The notes below the pieces were generated by a model. That model made no database searches, had not been told where the DNA came from, and worked only from the letters and a program-made list of their open reading frames with translations. The position numbers were made by a program, and so were the translations under genes. Of a DNA stretch of 64,000 nucleotides, positions 25,475-34,783 are shown piece after piece; position 1 is the first letter of the stretch, and the number at the start of each line of letters is the position of its first letter. Source of the stretch: Bacteroides sp. (GTDB lineage Bacteria; Bacteroidota; Bacteroidia; Bacteroidales; Bacteroidaceae); NCBI RefSeq assembly GCF_028690125.1, contig NZ_JAQVBV010000009.1:85529-149528 (forward strand), in the 5' to 3' direction.

Positions 25475-27532
25475 ATGGAGAGAATAAAAGAGTTACTCTA
25501 TCAAAGCCAACGGACTGGCGTAGTTATCTTCTGCCAAATCCTACTAATTCCCCTTTTCGCACAACAGCAAAAGGTAGACACTACACATACTTATTATCTA
25601 CCCGAAATTACCGTTTCAGATATTTACCAAACTCGTGAAATACGCTCTACATCTCCTTTACAGATCTTTTCAAAGAATAGATTAAATAATCTGCAAGCCC
25701 TGCAAGTTTCTGATGCAGTTAAGCATTTTGCCGGAGTAACTGTAAAAGATTATGGTGGAATTGGTGGTTTGAAAACAGTATCTATCCGCAGCCTGGGAGC
25801 ACAACATACCGCTGTGGGATATGACGGAATCACTATTACCGATTGTCAGACAGGACAAATAGACATCGGCCGCTTTTCACTAACCAATGTAGACCGACTT
25901 TCACTTAGCAACGGACAAAGTGATAATATCTTTCAACCTGCCCGCTTCTTCGCTTCCGCCGGAATATTGAACATACAGACACTAACTCCGCATTTCGATG
26001 ATGGGAAACAGACAAACATTGTCGCCGCATTCAAAACCGGTTCATGGGGACTAATAAATCCTTCTATCTTATTAGAACAACAACTTAACTCAAAATGGAG
26101 CATATCGGCGAATGGAGAATGGATGTCGTCGGACGGACATTATCCGTTTACGCTACGTTATGGCAACGATACAAACATCCAAGTCAGCAAAGAAAAACGT
26201 CGGAATACAGATGTTGAATCCCTTCGTGCAGAAGCCGGAATCTATGGAAACTTCTCCGAAAAAGAACAATGGAGGCTGAAAGCATATTATTATCAGTCCT
26301 CCCGGGGATTGCCCAATGCAACTACCTGGTATTATGATTTCTCTTCACAACATTTATGGGACAAGAATACGTTTATCCAAAGCCAATATAAAAAAGAATT
26401 CAATCGCAAGTGTGTGTTGCAAACTTCTGCTAAATGGAACTGGAGTTACCAACATTATCTGGACCCGGACTATAAAGGTTCGACAGGGAAATCGGAAAAC
26501 AGTTATTACCAGCAGGAATATTACCTGTCCACCTCCGCCCTATACCGAATGTTAGAAAATCTTTCTTTCTCTTTGTCTACGGATGGTAGTATCAATACAA
26601 TGAATGCAGATTTAAACAACTTCGCCTCTCCTACCCGCTATTCGTGGCTGACAGCCTTTGCCGGTAAATATGTGAACAACTGGCTGACATTATCAGCTTC
26701 TACCTTAACAACCGTCATTCGTGAAGAAGCCAAATTGGGAGGTAGTGCAGGTAATCATCACAAACTATCTCCATATATCAGCGCCTCTTTCAAACCTTTT
26801 CAAAATGAAGAATTGCGTATCCGTTTCTTCTATAAAGACATATTCCGGTTACCTAGTTTCAACGATTTGTACTATGGTCAGACAGGAAATATCGAATTAA
26901 AGCCAGAAAATGCACAGCAATATAATTTAGGTATTGCCTATAATAAGTCTATCAGTACTTTCATGCCTTACTTCTCAGCTACAATAGATGCTTATTACAA
27001 CAAAGTGACTGATAAGATTGTGGCTATTCCTACTAAAAATTTATTTATTTGGAGTATGGTCAATCTTGGAGAAGTCGAAATAAAAGGAGTAGATGCAAGT
27101 GCTAACCTCAGTATGCAACCTTGCGAGAAATTCCACATTAACCTCTCCGGCAACTATACTTATCAACGGGCATTGGATGTCACTAATCCCAATCCCAAGA
27201 CGATAGAGGGAAAGACTTATAAACACCAGATACCTTATACGCCCCGAATTTCCGGATCCGGACAGGTAGATATAGAAACACCATGGATTAACTTATCCTA
27301 CTCTTTCTTATTCTCAGGCAAACGGTATATGCTGGGACAAAACATAAGTGAAAACCGATTGGATAGTTACAGCGATCATAGTCTTTCTGCTAACCGTAAC
27401 TTTAAAATACATAATATAACTGCATCGCTGACTCTGGAAGTACTGAACTTGATGAACAGAAATTACGAAATCGTGAAGAACTTCCCAATGCCGGGACGGT
27501 CAGTGAGGGCGACAGTAAAAATTAAATACTAA
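25475..27532 (+). CDS. btuB: BtuB-like TonB-dependent vitamin B12 receptor
   Basis: A 685-residue outer-membrane receptor without the carboxypeptidase-like N-terminal extension. A signal sequence (about 15-32) is followed by a TonB-box-like region (EITVSDI), a plug domain (about 50-165; VKHFAGVTVKDYGGIGG, SIRSLGAQHT) and a beta-barrel ending in RATVKIKY. Control by a cobalamin riboswitch and the two downstream lipoproteins make corrinoid uptake the likely role. The ABC transporter for inner-membrane passage (btuCDF) is not in this window. The next gene follows after 8 bp. Confidence 0.92.
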   Translation: MERIKELLYQSQRTGVVIFCQILLIPLFAQQQKVDTTHTYYLPEITVSDIYQTREIRSTSPLQIFSKNRLNNLQALQVSDAVKHFAGVTVKDYGGIGGLKTVSIRSLGAQHTAVGYDGITITDCQTGQIDIGRFSLTNVDRLSLSNGQSDNIFQPARFFASAGILNIQTLTPHFDDGKQTNIVAAFKTGSWGLINPSILLEQQLNSKWSISANGEWMSSDGHYPFTLRYGNDTNIQVSKEKRRNTDVESLRAEAGIYGNFSEKEQWRLKAYYYQSSRGLPNATTWYYDFSSQHLWDKNTFIQSQYKKEFNRKCVLQTSAKWNWSYQHYLDPDYKGSTGKSENSYYQQEYYLSTSALYRMLENLSFSLSTDGSINTMNADLNNFASPTRYSWLTAFAGKYVNNWLTLSASTLTTVIREEAKLGGSAGNHHKLSPYISASFKPFQNEELRIRFFYKDIFRLPSFNDLYYGQTGNIELKPENAQQYNLGIAYNKSISTFMPYFSATIDAYYNKVTDKIVAIPTKNLFIWSMVNLGEVEIKGVDASANLSMQPCEKFHINLSGNYTYQRALDVTNPNPKTIEGKTYKHQIPYTPRISGSGQVDIETPWINLSYSFLFSGKRYMLGQNISENRLDSYSDHSLSANRNFKIHNITASLTLEVLNLMNRNYEIVKNFPMPGRSVRATVKIKY

Positions 27533-27540
27533 ATAGGCAC

Positions 27541-29538
27541 ATGAAGAAAAACATTAATTATACTATCTATAAATGGGGGAAGTATTTTTCACTTCTTTTA
27601 CTGCTTCTCATGGCTTGCGATGACTTGGAGGATATGCCAGGCAGAGTCCCCGAAGAAAGTGGAGATATATTTGAAACGGGTACAGCCGAAATGTATATAT
27701 TGAGTGAAGGTTTATATACTCAAAACAATAGTTCGTTGGCATATTATTCTTTCGCCGGGCACAAACGTATCAATAACTACTTCAACGGAAATAATCAGCG
27801 TGGACTGGGTGATACAGCTAATGACATGGCTATCTACGGTAATAAAATATATGTTGTAGTGAATGCATCGAGTACTGTAGAGGTGATTGATTTTCTCACA
27901 GGAAAGTCCATCCGACAGATACGTATGCTAAGTGAAAATGGAAGTTCGCGCCAACCTCGTGCCATTACATTTGATAAAGATAAAGCTTATGTATGCTCTT
28001 TCGATGGAACTGTTGCCAAAATCGATACTACTTCATTAGAGATAGAAGCTATCACTACGGCAGGAAGAAACTCCGACGACCTCTGTGTGCAAAACGGAAA
28101 GTTATATGTTTCCAATTCGGGTGGTTTAGACTATTCCGGTCCGGGAGTAGACAATACAGTTTCTGTCATTGATATAGCCACTTTCAAAGAGATTAAGAAA
28201 ATTGAAGTCGGACCGAATCCGGGAAAGATCCTGCCTAGAACGGATAAAGCGGAAAAATATGTATATCTGGTTACCCGTGGAGTAGACATTGAAGCGGGAG
28301 ATTACCACTTAGTCAAGATTGACTGTTACACGGATAAGGTCGCGAACACCTATGACGAGAAAGTGCTGAGTTTTGCAATCGACGGTCCTATTGCCTATTT
28401 ATATACATATGATTATCGTACAAAAGATACCGCTATTAAGGTATTTAACCTTACCGAAGGAAAAGTCATACGAGAGAATTTTCTTACGGACGGTACAACA
28501 ATTCATACTCCATATAGTATCCAGGTTAATCCTTACAGCAATAATATTTATATCACAGAAGCATACAACTATACTGTAAAAGGTGATATTTTATGCTTTA
28601 ACCAACAGGGACAACTCCAATTCCGTTTGAATGAAATAGGGCTAAACCCAAATACTATTGTATTCAGCGACAGAGCCTCACAAAACAATTCGGAAGAGAC
28701 TCCGGAAGATCCGGATGCTCCTACTGCTTTCGCCAACAAAGTATATGAGTATATACCAGCTCCGGGACAATTTATTAACACTACCACTTCCGCATACAAA
28801 GAAGGTTTTTCAGCGCAAAAAGTATTAGAGTATGCTACAGAGAGACTACAGAATAAATATACTATTTCATTGGGTGGATTTGGAGGAAGTATCACCGTAG
28901 GATTTCATCAGTCAATACAAAACGTCAAAAATGAATACGATTTCAAGATATGGGGAAATGCTGCATATAATCTGCATACAGCTACAGGTGCTTTGGGAGG
29001 AAGTGCAGAACCGGGTATTGTATTCGTATCCAAGGATGTAAATGGCAATGGATTGCCCGATGATGAATGGTATGAACTAGCAGGAAGCGAATATGGTAAA
29101 GATACGGAAACACGTGGTTATGAAATCACTTATTATCGCCCTCAACCTGCCGGCGGTGATGTCCGCTGGAAAGATAATCAAGGAAAAGAAGGTCATATTT
29201 ACCGCAATGGTTATCATCAGCAAGATTCTTATTATCCTAACTGGATTGAAGAAGACGAAATAATTTTCCATGGGACAAGGTTAAAAGATAATGCTGTGAA
29301 TGAAGGAGGAACATGGGTTGGTTATTGTTATCCTTGGGGGTATGCTGATAATCATCCTTACAATACGGAATTTTGCCAATTTAAGATAGATTGGGCAGTA
29401 GATAAGAATGGACAATCAGTGAAACTGGACAAAATTGATTTCATAAGAATATATACTGCTGTCAATCAGAATGTAGGCTGGACAGGAGAAATATCAACCG
29501 AAATAATGACGGTTGAAAATTTACATTTCGAGAATTAA
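27541..29538 (+). CDS. BtuG-like beta-propeller lipoprotein with an extra C-terminal domain
   Basis: A 665-residue lipoprotein (lipobox LLMAC, C26, followed by the acidic residues DDLED typical of surface export). Residues about 45-375 form a YncE-like propeller with repeated blades (for example NDMAIYGNKIYVVV, KAYVCSFDGTVAKID, NPYSNNIYITEAY), as in BtuG proteins that capture B12 at the cell surface and cap BtuB. Residues about 395-665 are a separate beta-rich domain (GGFGGSITVGF, FVSKDVNGNGLPDDEWYEL) absent from minimal BtuG as I recall it. It probably sits on BtuB. The function of the C-terminal domain is unknown. Confidence 0.83.
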   Translation: MKKNINYTIYKWGKYFSLLLLLLMACDDLEDMPGRVPEESGDIFETGTAEMYILSEGLYTQNNSSLAYYSFAGHKRINNYFNGNNQRGLGDTANDMAIYGNKIYVVVNASSTVEVIDFLTGKSIRQIRMLSENGSSRQPRAITFDKDKAYVCSFDGTVAKIDTTSLEIEAITTAGRNSDDLCVQNGKLYVSNSGGLDYSGPGVDNTVSVIDIATFKEIKKIEVGPNPGKILPRTDKAEKYVYLVTRGVDIEAGDYHLVKIDCYTDKVANTYDEKVLSFAIDGPIAYLYTYDYRTKDTAIKVFNLTEGKVIRENFLTDGTTIHTPYSIQVNPYSNNIYITEAYNYTVKGDILCFNQQGQLQFRLNEIGLNPNTIVFSDRASQNNSEETPEDPDAPTAFANKVYEYIPAPGQFINTTTSAYKEGFSAQKVLEYATERLQNKYTISLGGFGGSITVGFHQSIQNVKNEYDFKIWGNAAYNLHTATGALGGSAEPGIVFVSKDVNGNGLPDDEWYELAGSEYGKDTETRGYEITYYRPQPAGGDVRWKDNQGKEGHIYRNGYHQQDSYYPNWIEEDEIIFHGTRLKDNAVNEGGTWVGYCYPWGYADNHPYNTEFCQFKIDWAVDKNGQSVKLDKIDFIRIYTAVNQNVGWTGEISTEIMTVENLHFEN

Positions 29539-29576
29539 TCAACAAGGCTATTAATAATTTAAAATCAAGTAAAAAC

Positions 29577-30452
29577 ATGAAAAAGTATTCTTTATTATTA
29601 TTCTTATTTCTATCTGTATTTGCTTTTAGCGGATGCGGTGATGATGATAAATTTAAAGACGATAACGGTTCAATTGACAATGGTGGCACAGGCGACAAAG
29701 ATGATGACGATGATACAAAAAAGGAGTATGTACTTAGTTTACCTGTTTATGAAACACACAAGCTCGACTTAGGTGATACGGAAAACCCAATTGACAACTG
29801 GTCTACTAGTTTCGATTATGAAGGAGTAACTTATACCACCCATTATTTCCATACTCTCCTAACTGACAAAAACAAACTTTTCGAATTCGATTGCGTTTCA
29901 TCCGACGCTTATGGATTCAGCTCTGACGGTTTTGCATTTACTAATTGTACAGTTACCGATTGTCCGGATTTCGCTTCCTATGATTATCGTGCTATACCTA
30001 AAAAAGGAGTAACAAATAATACATATGTAATTGCGGGAGCAGCCGGATACAAAATCGGTTTGCACAGCGACAAAGAAGTTTCAATACGTTTTAAAAACAA
30101 TGACAATTTCAATGAAACAAAAGATTATCGTGTAAAAGGTATGTATGTCACCAACTGTGTATTTGTGTATAAAAGTATGACGGAAGGTAGTACTATATTC
30201 AGCGGTCTAGACAAATTTGGTAAAGACGATTCATTTAAACTTATTATATACAACCCGACTAAAACAAAAAAAGTCGAATGTTATCTGGCAGAAGGAACCA
30301 ATATCCTGACAACATGGAAATGGATAGACCTTACTTCCCTCGGTGAAACTAACGGATTAAAGTTTGAATTAACCACAACAAGAACAGATGAAAATGGTGC
30401 GATGACTCCAACCTATTTTTGTCTTGATGCCATTACTCTGATTGATAAATAA
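29577..30452 (+). CDS. DUF4465-type surface lipoprotein, probable B12-locus accessory
   Basis: A 291-residue lipoprotein (lipobox FSGC, C20, then acidic GDDDKFKDD, a surface-export-like signal and an Asp/Gly-rich linker to about 45). The rest is a beta-sandwich-like domain with DUF4465 features (YDYRAIPKKGVTNNTYVIAG, MYVTNCVFVY, FKLIIYN, YFCLDAITLI). It sits last in the cobalamin-regulated operon, 38 bp after the BtuG-like gene. Surface lipoproteins called BtuH bind B12 in such operons; this may be one, but that link is from memory. Confidence 0.75.
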   Translation: MKKYSLLLFLFLSVFAFSGCGDDDKFKDDNGSIDNGGTGDKDDDDDTKKEYVLSLPVYETHKLDLGDTENPIDNWSTSFDYEGVTYTTHYFHTLLTDKNKLFEFDCVSSDAYGFSSDGFAFTNCTVTDCPDFASYDYRAIPKKGVTNNTYVIAGAAGYKIGLHSDKEVSIRFKNNDNFNETKDYRVKGMYVTNCVFVYKSMTEGSTIFSGLDKFGKDDSFKLIIYNPTKTKKVECYLAEGTNILTTWKWIDLTSLGETNGLKFELTTTRTDENGAMTPTYFCLDAITLIDK

Positions 30453-30487
30453 ACAGTTATAATTTAATTCAATAACATCCTTAAAAC

Positions 30488-30533
30488 AAGAGGGTATCTT
30501 CCTATTTATTATGAAAGATATCCTCTTAAATAT
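30488..30533 (+). terminator. terminator of the B12 operon
   Basis: AAGAGGGTATCTT (30488-30500) pairs with AAGATATCCTCTT (30515-30527) with one mismatch, followed by a T-rich tail. It is 35 bp after the last stop codon of the operon. Confidence 0.7.
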
Positions 30534-30630
30534 TTTTTATTAAACATTAGTGCAATTCATAATAAATAAATCTCCAGTTATTCAATAAGAAATTCACATT
30601 CTCCATCACCGGAAGAAGATTTTTTTTAAT

Positions 30631-30707
30631 CTTCCTTATGTTTAAAATAAACTTCCTTATGTTTTTTAAAAAGATCGAAGTGACTGAAAACAAACTTCCC
30701 ATAGTTT
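30631..30707. repeat. three direct repeats of a 13-bp motif next to a T-loop hairpin
   Basis: CTTCCTTATGTTT occurs at 30631-30643 and 30652-30664 (21 bp apart) and as the variant CTTCCCATAGTTT at 30695-30707. A GGAAGAAGATT/AATCTTCC hairpin with a T loop adjoins at 30611-30634. Function unknown. The remainder of the 30453-30813 interval holds only the B12-operon terminator. Confidence 0.5.
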
Positions 30708-30813
30708 AAGAACATCATATGATTGAACATAATATGCGTAATATTCTTATTTGACTGACTTACACTGTGCAAAAATGTATGTACAACTTAGCTAGAACCA
30801 TCATTAAAAATCA

Positions 30814-31449
30814 TTAGCTCTCCAAAACCCAGGTCAGTACAAAGGAAATACCAATACAATAACGAACTGTAAACAGTTGGTTCTGTTCTGTCACATATTC
30901 CTGAGCTTGAAATTGTCCTTCCATCTGAGGGACAAAATGTGCCAAACGAAGTTTCCGCAAATCTGCATCAGCATCTTTCATACATTTATATATCGCCTCT
31001 TTAGCAGACCAGTGCAGCAATAAACCCCAAGTTACATCTTCCTGATAAGGAAATGCCTGTTCATCCGGACGCATAAAACGGCTGATTACCCTATAAATAC
31101 GTTCTCCATAGTGCTCAATGTCAATACCTACAGATGCTTTACAACTCAGAATCACTGCTACATACTCTTTTGTATGAGAAAAACTTACATGAAAAGAACC
31201 ATCTTCCAGATAAGGCTTACCACTAGGTTCATAACCAATTTTTTTCACCTCTCCTAATAGAGTGAATAACAAGGCACGTACCGACAACCACTCCAGTCTG
31301 CGATGTTCAGTTGTAAACTGTTGAATTTCCTTCTCATAAAAAACTTTTGAAGATGAAGGAAAAAGGCTGAGTAACTCTTCTACAGACTCTTCCATCATCC
31401 AGACTGCCAACTGGCAGGACTTTTCTCTATGTTCCAGAAGCAAAGCCAT
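30814..31449 (-). CDS. 4'-phosphopantetheinyl transferase (Sfp-type)
   Basis: A 211-residue enzyme that transfers phosphopantetheine from CoA to a serine of acyl- or peptidyl-carrier proteins. Family motifs are SGKPYLEDGSFHVSFSH, SVGIDIEHYG (Mg-binding Asp/Glu) and LLHWSAKEAIYKCM (WxxKEA). It starts 1 nt after the gldE stop and belongs to that transcript. No polyketide or non-ribosomal synthetase is nearby, so fatty-acid ACP or a distant carrier is the likely target. Confidence 0.9.
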   Translation of the reverse strand: MALLLEHREKSCQLAVWMMEESVEELLSLFPSSSKVFYEKEIQQFTTEHRRLEWLSVRALLFTLLGEVKKIGYEPSGKPYLEDGSFHVSFSHTKEYVAVILSCKASVGIDIEHYGERIYRVISRFMRPDEQAFPYQEDVTWGLLLHWSAKEAIYKCMKDADADLRKLRLAHFVPQMEGQFQAQEYVTEQNQLFTVRYCIGISFVLTWVLES

Positions 31450-31450
31450 C

Positions 31451-32803
31451 TTACTCTTTCATATCAGTGTCCTGCCTCTCCTCCGTATTGATAGTGAATT
31501 TGACTTTCAAGATACGACGGCTATCCATTTCCAACACTTCAAACTCATACAGATGATAAGTTACTTTTTCGTGCAATACGGGAAACTCTCCCTTAATCTC
31601 AAGCAACATACCAGCCAATGTATCCGCATCTCCTACCACCTTTTCAAATTCATCCTCATCAACTTTTGCAATCTTATAGAAATCCGTCAGCTGAGTTTTC
31701 GCTTCAAACACCCATGTATGATCATTCAATTTCACATATGTACGTTCCTCATCATCATATTCATCATGAATCTCACCAACAATTTCCTCAATGATATCTT
31801 CCATTGTTACCAAACCGGAAGTTCCTCCAAACTCGTCTACAACAATAGCAATATGAATCTTATTAGCTTGAAAATCACGTAGAAGATCATCAATCATCTT
31901 CGTTTCAGGAACAAAATAAGCCGGACGGATCAATGACTGCCAACGAAAATTATCCCCCTTATTGACATGAGGTAGAAGGTCTTTTATATAAAGCACCCCC
32001 TTAATATTATCCCGCGAACCAGAATAAATAGGGATACGTGAATAAGCATTTTCAATGATACACTGCATCACCTCCTTAAAAGGAGTACGAATATCCAGAT
32101 CGACCATATCCAGACGTGATGTCATCACTTCCTTCACAGTCTCACCGCCAAAACGAATAATCCCTTCCAGGATATTGTTTTCTTCAGAGATTTCCGTTTT
32201 ATCCGTCAGTTCCAAAGCGTGAGAAAGTTCATCAACGGAAATATTATGGTTCTTCTTGGCAAAATGCTTGTTCAGAAATACAGTGGAACGCACCAAAACA
32301 GAAGCAATCGGACGAAAAACCTTTTCCAAAAAATAAATTCCCGGTGCGGAGAAACGGCAGAATGCCAAAGTCTTTTGTGCCGAATAAATCTTCGGCATAA
32401 TCTCACCAAACAGCAACAGCAAGAAAGTCAGAATGACAGTCAATATCAAAAACTCCCCCAAAGGAGAATGAAAAGAAAACACATTCATAAAGAAGAAGTT
32501 ACAGAGCATAATAATGGTAACGTTTACAAAATTGTTTGTAATCAATATTGTTGCCAGTAAACGTTCTGAATTTCCTAAAAGCGCACTGATCTTATTATCG
32601 GAAGGATGATTATGTTCTTCAATATCATTCAGATCCGAAGGACCGAGAGAAAAAAAAGCTATTTCAGAAGCCGAAGCAAAACCTGAAGCAAGCAGAAGAA
32701 TACCTGCCAGCACAATAGCTATAATAGCAGAGATAGAAGGAGTGTGTACGGTAATACCGCTAAAAATGTCAGCCAATTGGCTTAAATAACCATCTGAGTC
32801 CAA
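31451..32803 (-). CDS. gldE: GldE-like CNNM/CBS transporter-associated protein (HlyC/CorC family), TTG start
   Basis: A 450-residue membrane protein. A CNNM/DUF21 domain with four membrane segments (about 20-165) is followed by two CBS domains (about 215-330) and a CorC_HlyC domain (about 345-435; DFYKIAKVDEDEFEKV, TLAGMLLEI). In Bacteroidetes this gene lies next to ssb and mutY and is named gldE after gliding bacteria, though Bacteroides do not glide. The family is linked to magnesium or cobalt efflux and envelope stability. The reading frame has no early ATG; TTG before GACTCAGATGG fits the family N-terminus. Confidence 0.88.
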   Translation of the reverse strand: MDSDGYLSQLADIFSGITVHTPSISAIIAIVLAGILLLASGFASASEIAFFSLGPSDLNDIEEHNHPSDNKISALLGNSERLLATILITNNFVNVTIIMLCNFFFMNVFSFHSPLGEFLILTVILTFLLLLFGEIMPKIYSAQKTLAFCRFSAPGIYFLEKVFRPIASVLVRSTVFLNKHFAKKNHNISVDELSHALELTDKTEISEENNILEGIIRFGGETVKEVMTSRLDMVDLDIRTPFKEVMQCIIENAYSRIPIYSGSRDNIKGVLYIKDLLPHVNKGDNFRWQSLIRPAYFVPETKMIDDLLRDFQANKIHIAIVVDEFGGTSGLVTMEDIIEEIVGEIHDEYDDEERTYVKLNDHTWVFEAKTQLTDFYKIAKVDEDEFEKVVGDADTLAGMLLEIKGEFPVLHEKVTYHLYEFEVLEMDSRRILKVKFTINTEERQDTDMKE

Positions 32804-32871
32804 AGAATATATATTTTAGTTAAACAAAAAATAATGCAGCTGTCCGAAGAGTGATTGTATGTTATCATTTT

Positions 32872-32965
32872 GCCTGTAATCCTGAACCTGTCGAAGAATC
32901 TGCTCCTGAATATATCAAAGAAAAGATTCTTCACTACGTTCTGGATAGCAGAATGATTTACAGGC
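32872..32965. repeat. REP-like imperfect hairpin (about 94 bp) between ssb and gldE
   Basis: Nested arms GCCTGTAATC/GATTTACAGGC, CCTGAAC/GTTCTGG and GAAGAATCT/AGATTCTTC form a long imperfect palindrome. The CTGAAC-TGTCGAAGAATCT and TTCACTACGTTC segments match a dispersed intergenic element I recognise from several bacterial phyla. It lies inside the ssb-gldE interval. Confidence 0.6.
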
Positions 32966-33010
32966 TCTAGGACTTTACAAACTTTTCGGGCAACCCCATT
33001 ATCACAATAT

Positions 33011-33484
33011 TTAAAAAGGTAAATCGTCTGCCGAATTACCTTGTTCAGGTTGTCCCTGCGAAGGTTGTCCCTGTAGTGATTGTTGAGCAGGATTAGATTG
33101 CACAGGAGAAGTTTGTTGTCCGGCAGAGGTACCCGCAGCGGGGTTAGCTCCCTTCGGAGACAGCATCTCCATATTGTCTACATAAACCTCGGTGATATAA
33201 CGCATTGCACCTGTCTGATCACTATAAGAACGAGTTTTTATCTTTCCTTCCAGATACAACTTATCTCCTTTATGCACATATTTATCTACAATTTCAGCCA
33301 AGCGGTTGGATACCACTATATTATGCCATTCAGTTCTTTCGGGAATCTGAGTTCCGTTTGCCAACGTATAAGCACGGTCCGTTGTAGCCAAAGGGAAAGT
33401 AGCCACAGCCGATCCCGTATCAAAGTATTTCACTCTCGGATCTTGTCCTACATTTCCTAATAATATCACTTTATTTACTGACAT
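33011..33484 (-). CDS. ssb: single-stranded DNA-binding protein
   Basis: A 157-residue SSB. The OB fold (about 1-108) starts MSVNKVILLGNVGQDP and includes EWHNIVVSNRLAEIV and YLEGKIKTRSY. A Gln/Pro/Gly-rich linker is followed by the acidic tip DDLPF, which recruits replication and repair proteins. A longer frame reaches 33556, but the -7 element at 33526-33533 lies inside that extension, and the OB fold starts exactly at the ATG used here. It lies downstream of mutY. Confidence 0.96.
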   Translation of the reverse strand: MSVNKVILLGNVGQDPRVKYFDTGSAVATFPLATTDRAYTLANGTQIPERTEWHNIVVSNRLAEIVDKYVHKGDKLYLEGKIKTRSYSDQTGAMRYITEVYVDNMEMLSPKGANPAAGTSAGQQTSPVQSNPAQQSLQGQPSQGQPEQGNSADDLPF

Positions 33485-33525
33485 ATATGTATCGAATTTA
33501 TTATTCAAAAAATTAAATCTGCTGC

Positions 33526-33533
33526 CAAAATTA
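33526..33533 (-). promoter_or_regulatory. promoter -7 element of ssb
   Basis: TAATTTTG on the minus strand is an exact TAnnTTTG match 41 bp before the ATG at 33484, and fixes the shorter start of ssb. Confidence 0.6.
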
Positions 33534-33571
33534 AACAGAATAACAATAGAATGCAAGAATTGTCATTACTT

Positions 33572-34621
33572 TTATTTCAAACCAACATACTTCTCAATGA
33601 AAACATGTACTAGCTTAGAAACTGCATACCGCCCCAGTTCGTCCGTTCTTATTTTCTGATAATTAGCGAAGGAAGCAGAATCTTCGGGCAACGTTACCTC
33701 ATAGAAATTAGTATAAATTATCCGATGAGACAAGGTATGTTTCACTTCTCTGCAAACAGTGCGCACTACGGGTTTCTCTCCCCGGGCAATCAAAGCCTGA
33801 AACTCCGGCAAAACCAAAAACTCTTCCTCCGTCACAGAAACCGGAGTTTCGATTAAAGGAAATTCAAACAAATTCTTCCAGATATCATCTGCTGTACGTT
33901 TATTTATATAAGTATACGCACCTACACGTACATAAATATAATTAAAATAGCGGTTAGTCGTTTTCGTCTTATGCTGTTTCACCGGAAGCAATGCCGTACG
34001 CCCTGTCGCCAGAGCCGAACATCCTTCCGCCAACGGACAAAACAAACAGTTGGGCGATTGTGGTGTACATTGTATCGCGCCAAAATCCATAATTCCCTGA
34101 TTATAAAGTGCCGGATATTTCTTATCCAGCATTTCATCTGCCAAGGCAGTAAAGAGTTTCTTCCCTTCCGTCGAATCAATCGGTGTGTCAATGCCAAAAT
34201 AGCGTGAAAGAACCCGGTACACATTACCATCCACCACCGCATAAAGCATTCCGTAAGCAAAAGAACAGATAGCCGCGGCTGTATACTCCCCTACCCCCTT
34301 TAATGCCAACACTTCCGGATACGTTTTCGGAAAAACGCCATTCATACTTTTGGCAGCAGCATGAAGATTACGGGCACGAGAGTAATATCCCAGTCCCTGC
34401 CAATACTTCATCACTTCATCTTCGTCGGCGTCTGCCAACATCTGCACATTGGGAAAACGTCCGATAAAGCGGAGATAGTAATCATACCCCTGCGCCACAC
34501 GTGTCTGCTGAAGAATAATCTCGGAAATCCATATCAAATAAGGGTCCGATGACTCTCTCCAAGGCAAATCTCGTTTGTACTCATTATACCACTCTATGAT
34601 CGTTTTTGTAAATTCATTCAT
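33572..34621 (-). CDS. mutY: A/G-specific adenine DNA glycosylase
   Basis: A 349-residue base-excision repair enzyme that removes adenine opposite 8-oxoguanine. Visible features are the catalytic Glu in ISEIILQQT (E34), the helix-hairpin-helix LKGVGEYTAAAI, the catalytic Asp in VVDGNVYRVL, and the iron-sulfur cluster ligands C-x6-C-x2-C-x5-C (CTPQSPNCLFCPLAEGC). The NUDIX-like C-terminal domain recognises 8-oxoG. The frame extends to 34720, but homology starts at MNEFTKTIIEWY, so I use 34621. Confidence 0.95.
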   Translation of the reverse strand: MNEFTKTIIEWYNEYKRDLPWRESSDPYLIWISEIILQQTRVAQGYDYYLRFIGRFPNVQMLADADEDEVMKYWQGLGYYSRARNLHAAAKSMNGVFPKTYPEVLALKGVGEYTAAAICSFAYGMLYAVVDGNVYRVLSRYFGIDTPIDSTEGKKLFTALADEMLDKKYPALYNQGIMDFGAIQCTPQSPNCLFCPLAEGCSALATGRTALLPVKQHKTKTTNRYFNYIYVRVGAYTYINKRTADDIWKNLFEFPLIETPVSVTEEEFLVLPEFQALIARGEKPVVRTVCREVKHTLSHRIIYTNFYEVTLPEDSASFANYQKIRTDELGRYAVSKLVHVFIEKYVGLK

Positions 34622-34783
34622 TCCACACAAAAGGATTTGTCTAACAATTATCTTATATATGCTATTCAAAAGACACACAAAAGTAACTCTTTTGACTCTA
34701 AGAACACTTAATGACTCCACTTTTTTAGAAAATGAACATTCGCTATCCTTCTTATACCACTGATACTAACAGTAGGAATACAT

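Noticed and set aside
33485..33556. 24-codon N-terminal extension of ssb
   Set aside because: It contains the ssb promoter and precedes the conserved OB-fold start.
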